Source of the DNA: JAJDIA01 sp031555145
GTDB lineage: Bacteria > Bacteroidota > Bacteroidia > Bacteroidales > Tannerellaceae
NCBI GenBank assembly: GCA_031555145.1
Contig: JAVBUR010000038.1
Coordinates: 1-44,508 of the forward strand
Reading direction: 5' to 3'
DNA length: 44,508 nucleotides
The number at the start of each line of letters is the position of its first letter. The stretch's first letter is position 1. The notes under the pieces are model-generated. The model had not been told where the DNA came from. It ran no database searches and saw only the letters and a program-made list of their open reading frames with translations. Positions 44,285-44,508 of the stretch are shown in pieces. The position numbers were made by a program, and so were the translations under genes.

Positions 44285-44323
44285 TTGAACATGAAATACA
44301 TTCAAGTTCAACGATATTTGAAT
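44285..44323. repeat. Overlapping TTGAAC/ATTCAA inverted repeats after the fucosidase gene
   Basis: TTGAAC (44285-44290) pairs with GTTCAA (44306-44311), and ATTCAA (44300-44305) pairs with TTGAAT (44318-44323), so two mutually exclusive hairpins can form. This is AT-rich non-coding DNA, and TTTTGC follows. It may be a weak terminator of the fucosidase transcript. Confidence 0.35.
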
Positions 44324-44427
44324 CTTTTGCTGGTGTGTTTTGGCATCAAACTCATCCTCAGGAGCGCAGCGACGTTTCCCCTCTTGAGCTACTCTCTATA
44401 CACATCTTTTGACTAGCTTTAGAGTGC

Positions 44428-44476
44428 ATGCCCCGTCAGGGGTATCGTGTTCGTAGCCAGGGGTGTAAGCCCCTGG
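44428..44476. repeat. Pair of REP-like GC palindromes
   Basis: ATGCCCC-GTCA-GGGGTAT (44428-44445, one G-T pair) and CCAGGGG-TGTAAG-CCCCTGG (44457-44476, perfect) sit 11 bases apart in the non-coding DNA after the GH29 gene. Paired short hairpins of this kind are the form of REP/RAYT-mobilised repeats. No transposase is visible in the window. The remaining sequence of the 286-base tail shows no gene. Confidence 0.55.
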
Positions 44477-44508
44477 AATAATACGGATATCATATATAAA
44501 CCGCGCCA

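Noticed and set aside
1..44508. CRISPR array, tRNA or rRNA genes, insertion sequences, phage genes
   Set aside because: No regularly spaced repeats, cloverleaf with a CCA-type acceptor context, rRNA motifs, transposase or integrase were recognised on either strand.

Overview
The window comes from a member of the Bacteroidota, most likely order Bacteroidales. The evidence is the TAnnTTTG -7 promoter boxes, the near absence of purine-rich ribosome sites, a SusC/SusD pair driven by an ECF sigma/FecR couple, a LytTR two-component pair next to a TonB receptor, and families largely confined to this phylum (DUF4494, DUF4249). The genus cannot be fixed from sequence alone; a Parabacteroides/Tannerellaceae relative is a guess.

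Layout. 1-840: a dispersed intergenic element followed by an NlpC/P60 lipoprotein. 1006-5162: serS facing a minus-strand group (a dihydroorotate-dehydrogenase-like protein, YggS, DUF4494, Ndk), with a perfect 25-bp inverted repeat where serS and the group converge. 5306-15858: a tightly packed menaquinone operon. Its first gene is a HAD phosphatase fused to a YdiI-like hotdog thioesterase, followed by menF, menD, menB and a menC-menE fusion, and then two DUF3857/transglutaminase-like exported proteins, the second without its catalytic triad. 15859-16159: a second copy of the intergenic element. 16160-21823: Yip1-like membrane protein, smpB, a nucleoside-recognition (Gate) membrane protein and metH.

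21826-26809 (minus): a DUF4249 lipoprotein, a TonB-dependent receptor, and a LytTR regulator with its LytS-type kinase, which looks like a self-contained surface system of unknown ligand. 26904-29420: an AraC regulator divergent from an L-fucose-dehydrogenase-like aldo/keto reductase, a 70-codon remnant of a FucP-type permease, and a rhamnose/fucose mutarotase. This appears to be a fucose catabolic operon that has suffered an internal deletion. 29483-32130: a metallophosphoesterase overlapping a beta-propeller glycoside-hydrolase-like protein. 32234-44222: a polysaccharide utilisation locus (ECF sigma, FecR, SusC with STN domain, SusD, a metallophosphoesterase/PQQ-propeller fusion, and a GH29 alpha-L-fucosidase with a C-terminal discoidin-like domain). 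The window ends in non-coding DNA with two REP-like palindromes.

How it works together. The 5.3-12.2 kb operon covers chorismate to DHNA-CoA (MenF, MenD, MenC, MenE, MenB), and the hotdog domain offers the missing DHNA-CoA hydrolysis step. MenH, MenA and UbiE are not here. The right third is centred on fucose: the GH29 enzyme would release it outside or in the periplasm, and the aldo/keto reductase and mutarotase would process it inside, but the permease between them is broken. All positions and residue numbers are hand counted, and no database search was run.
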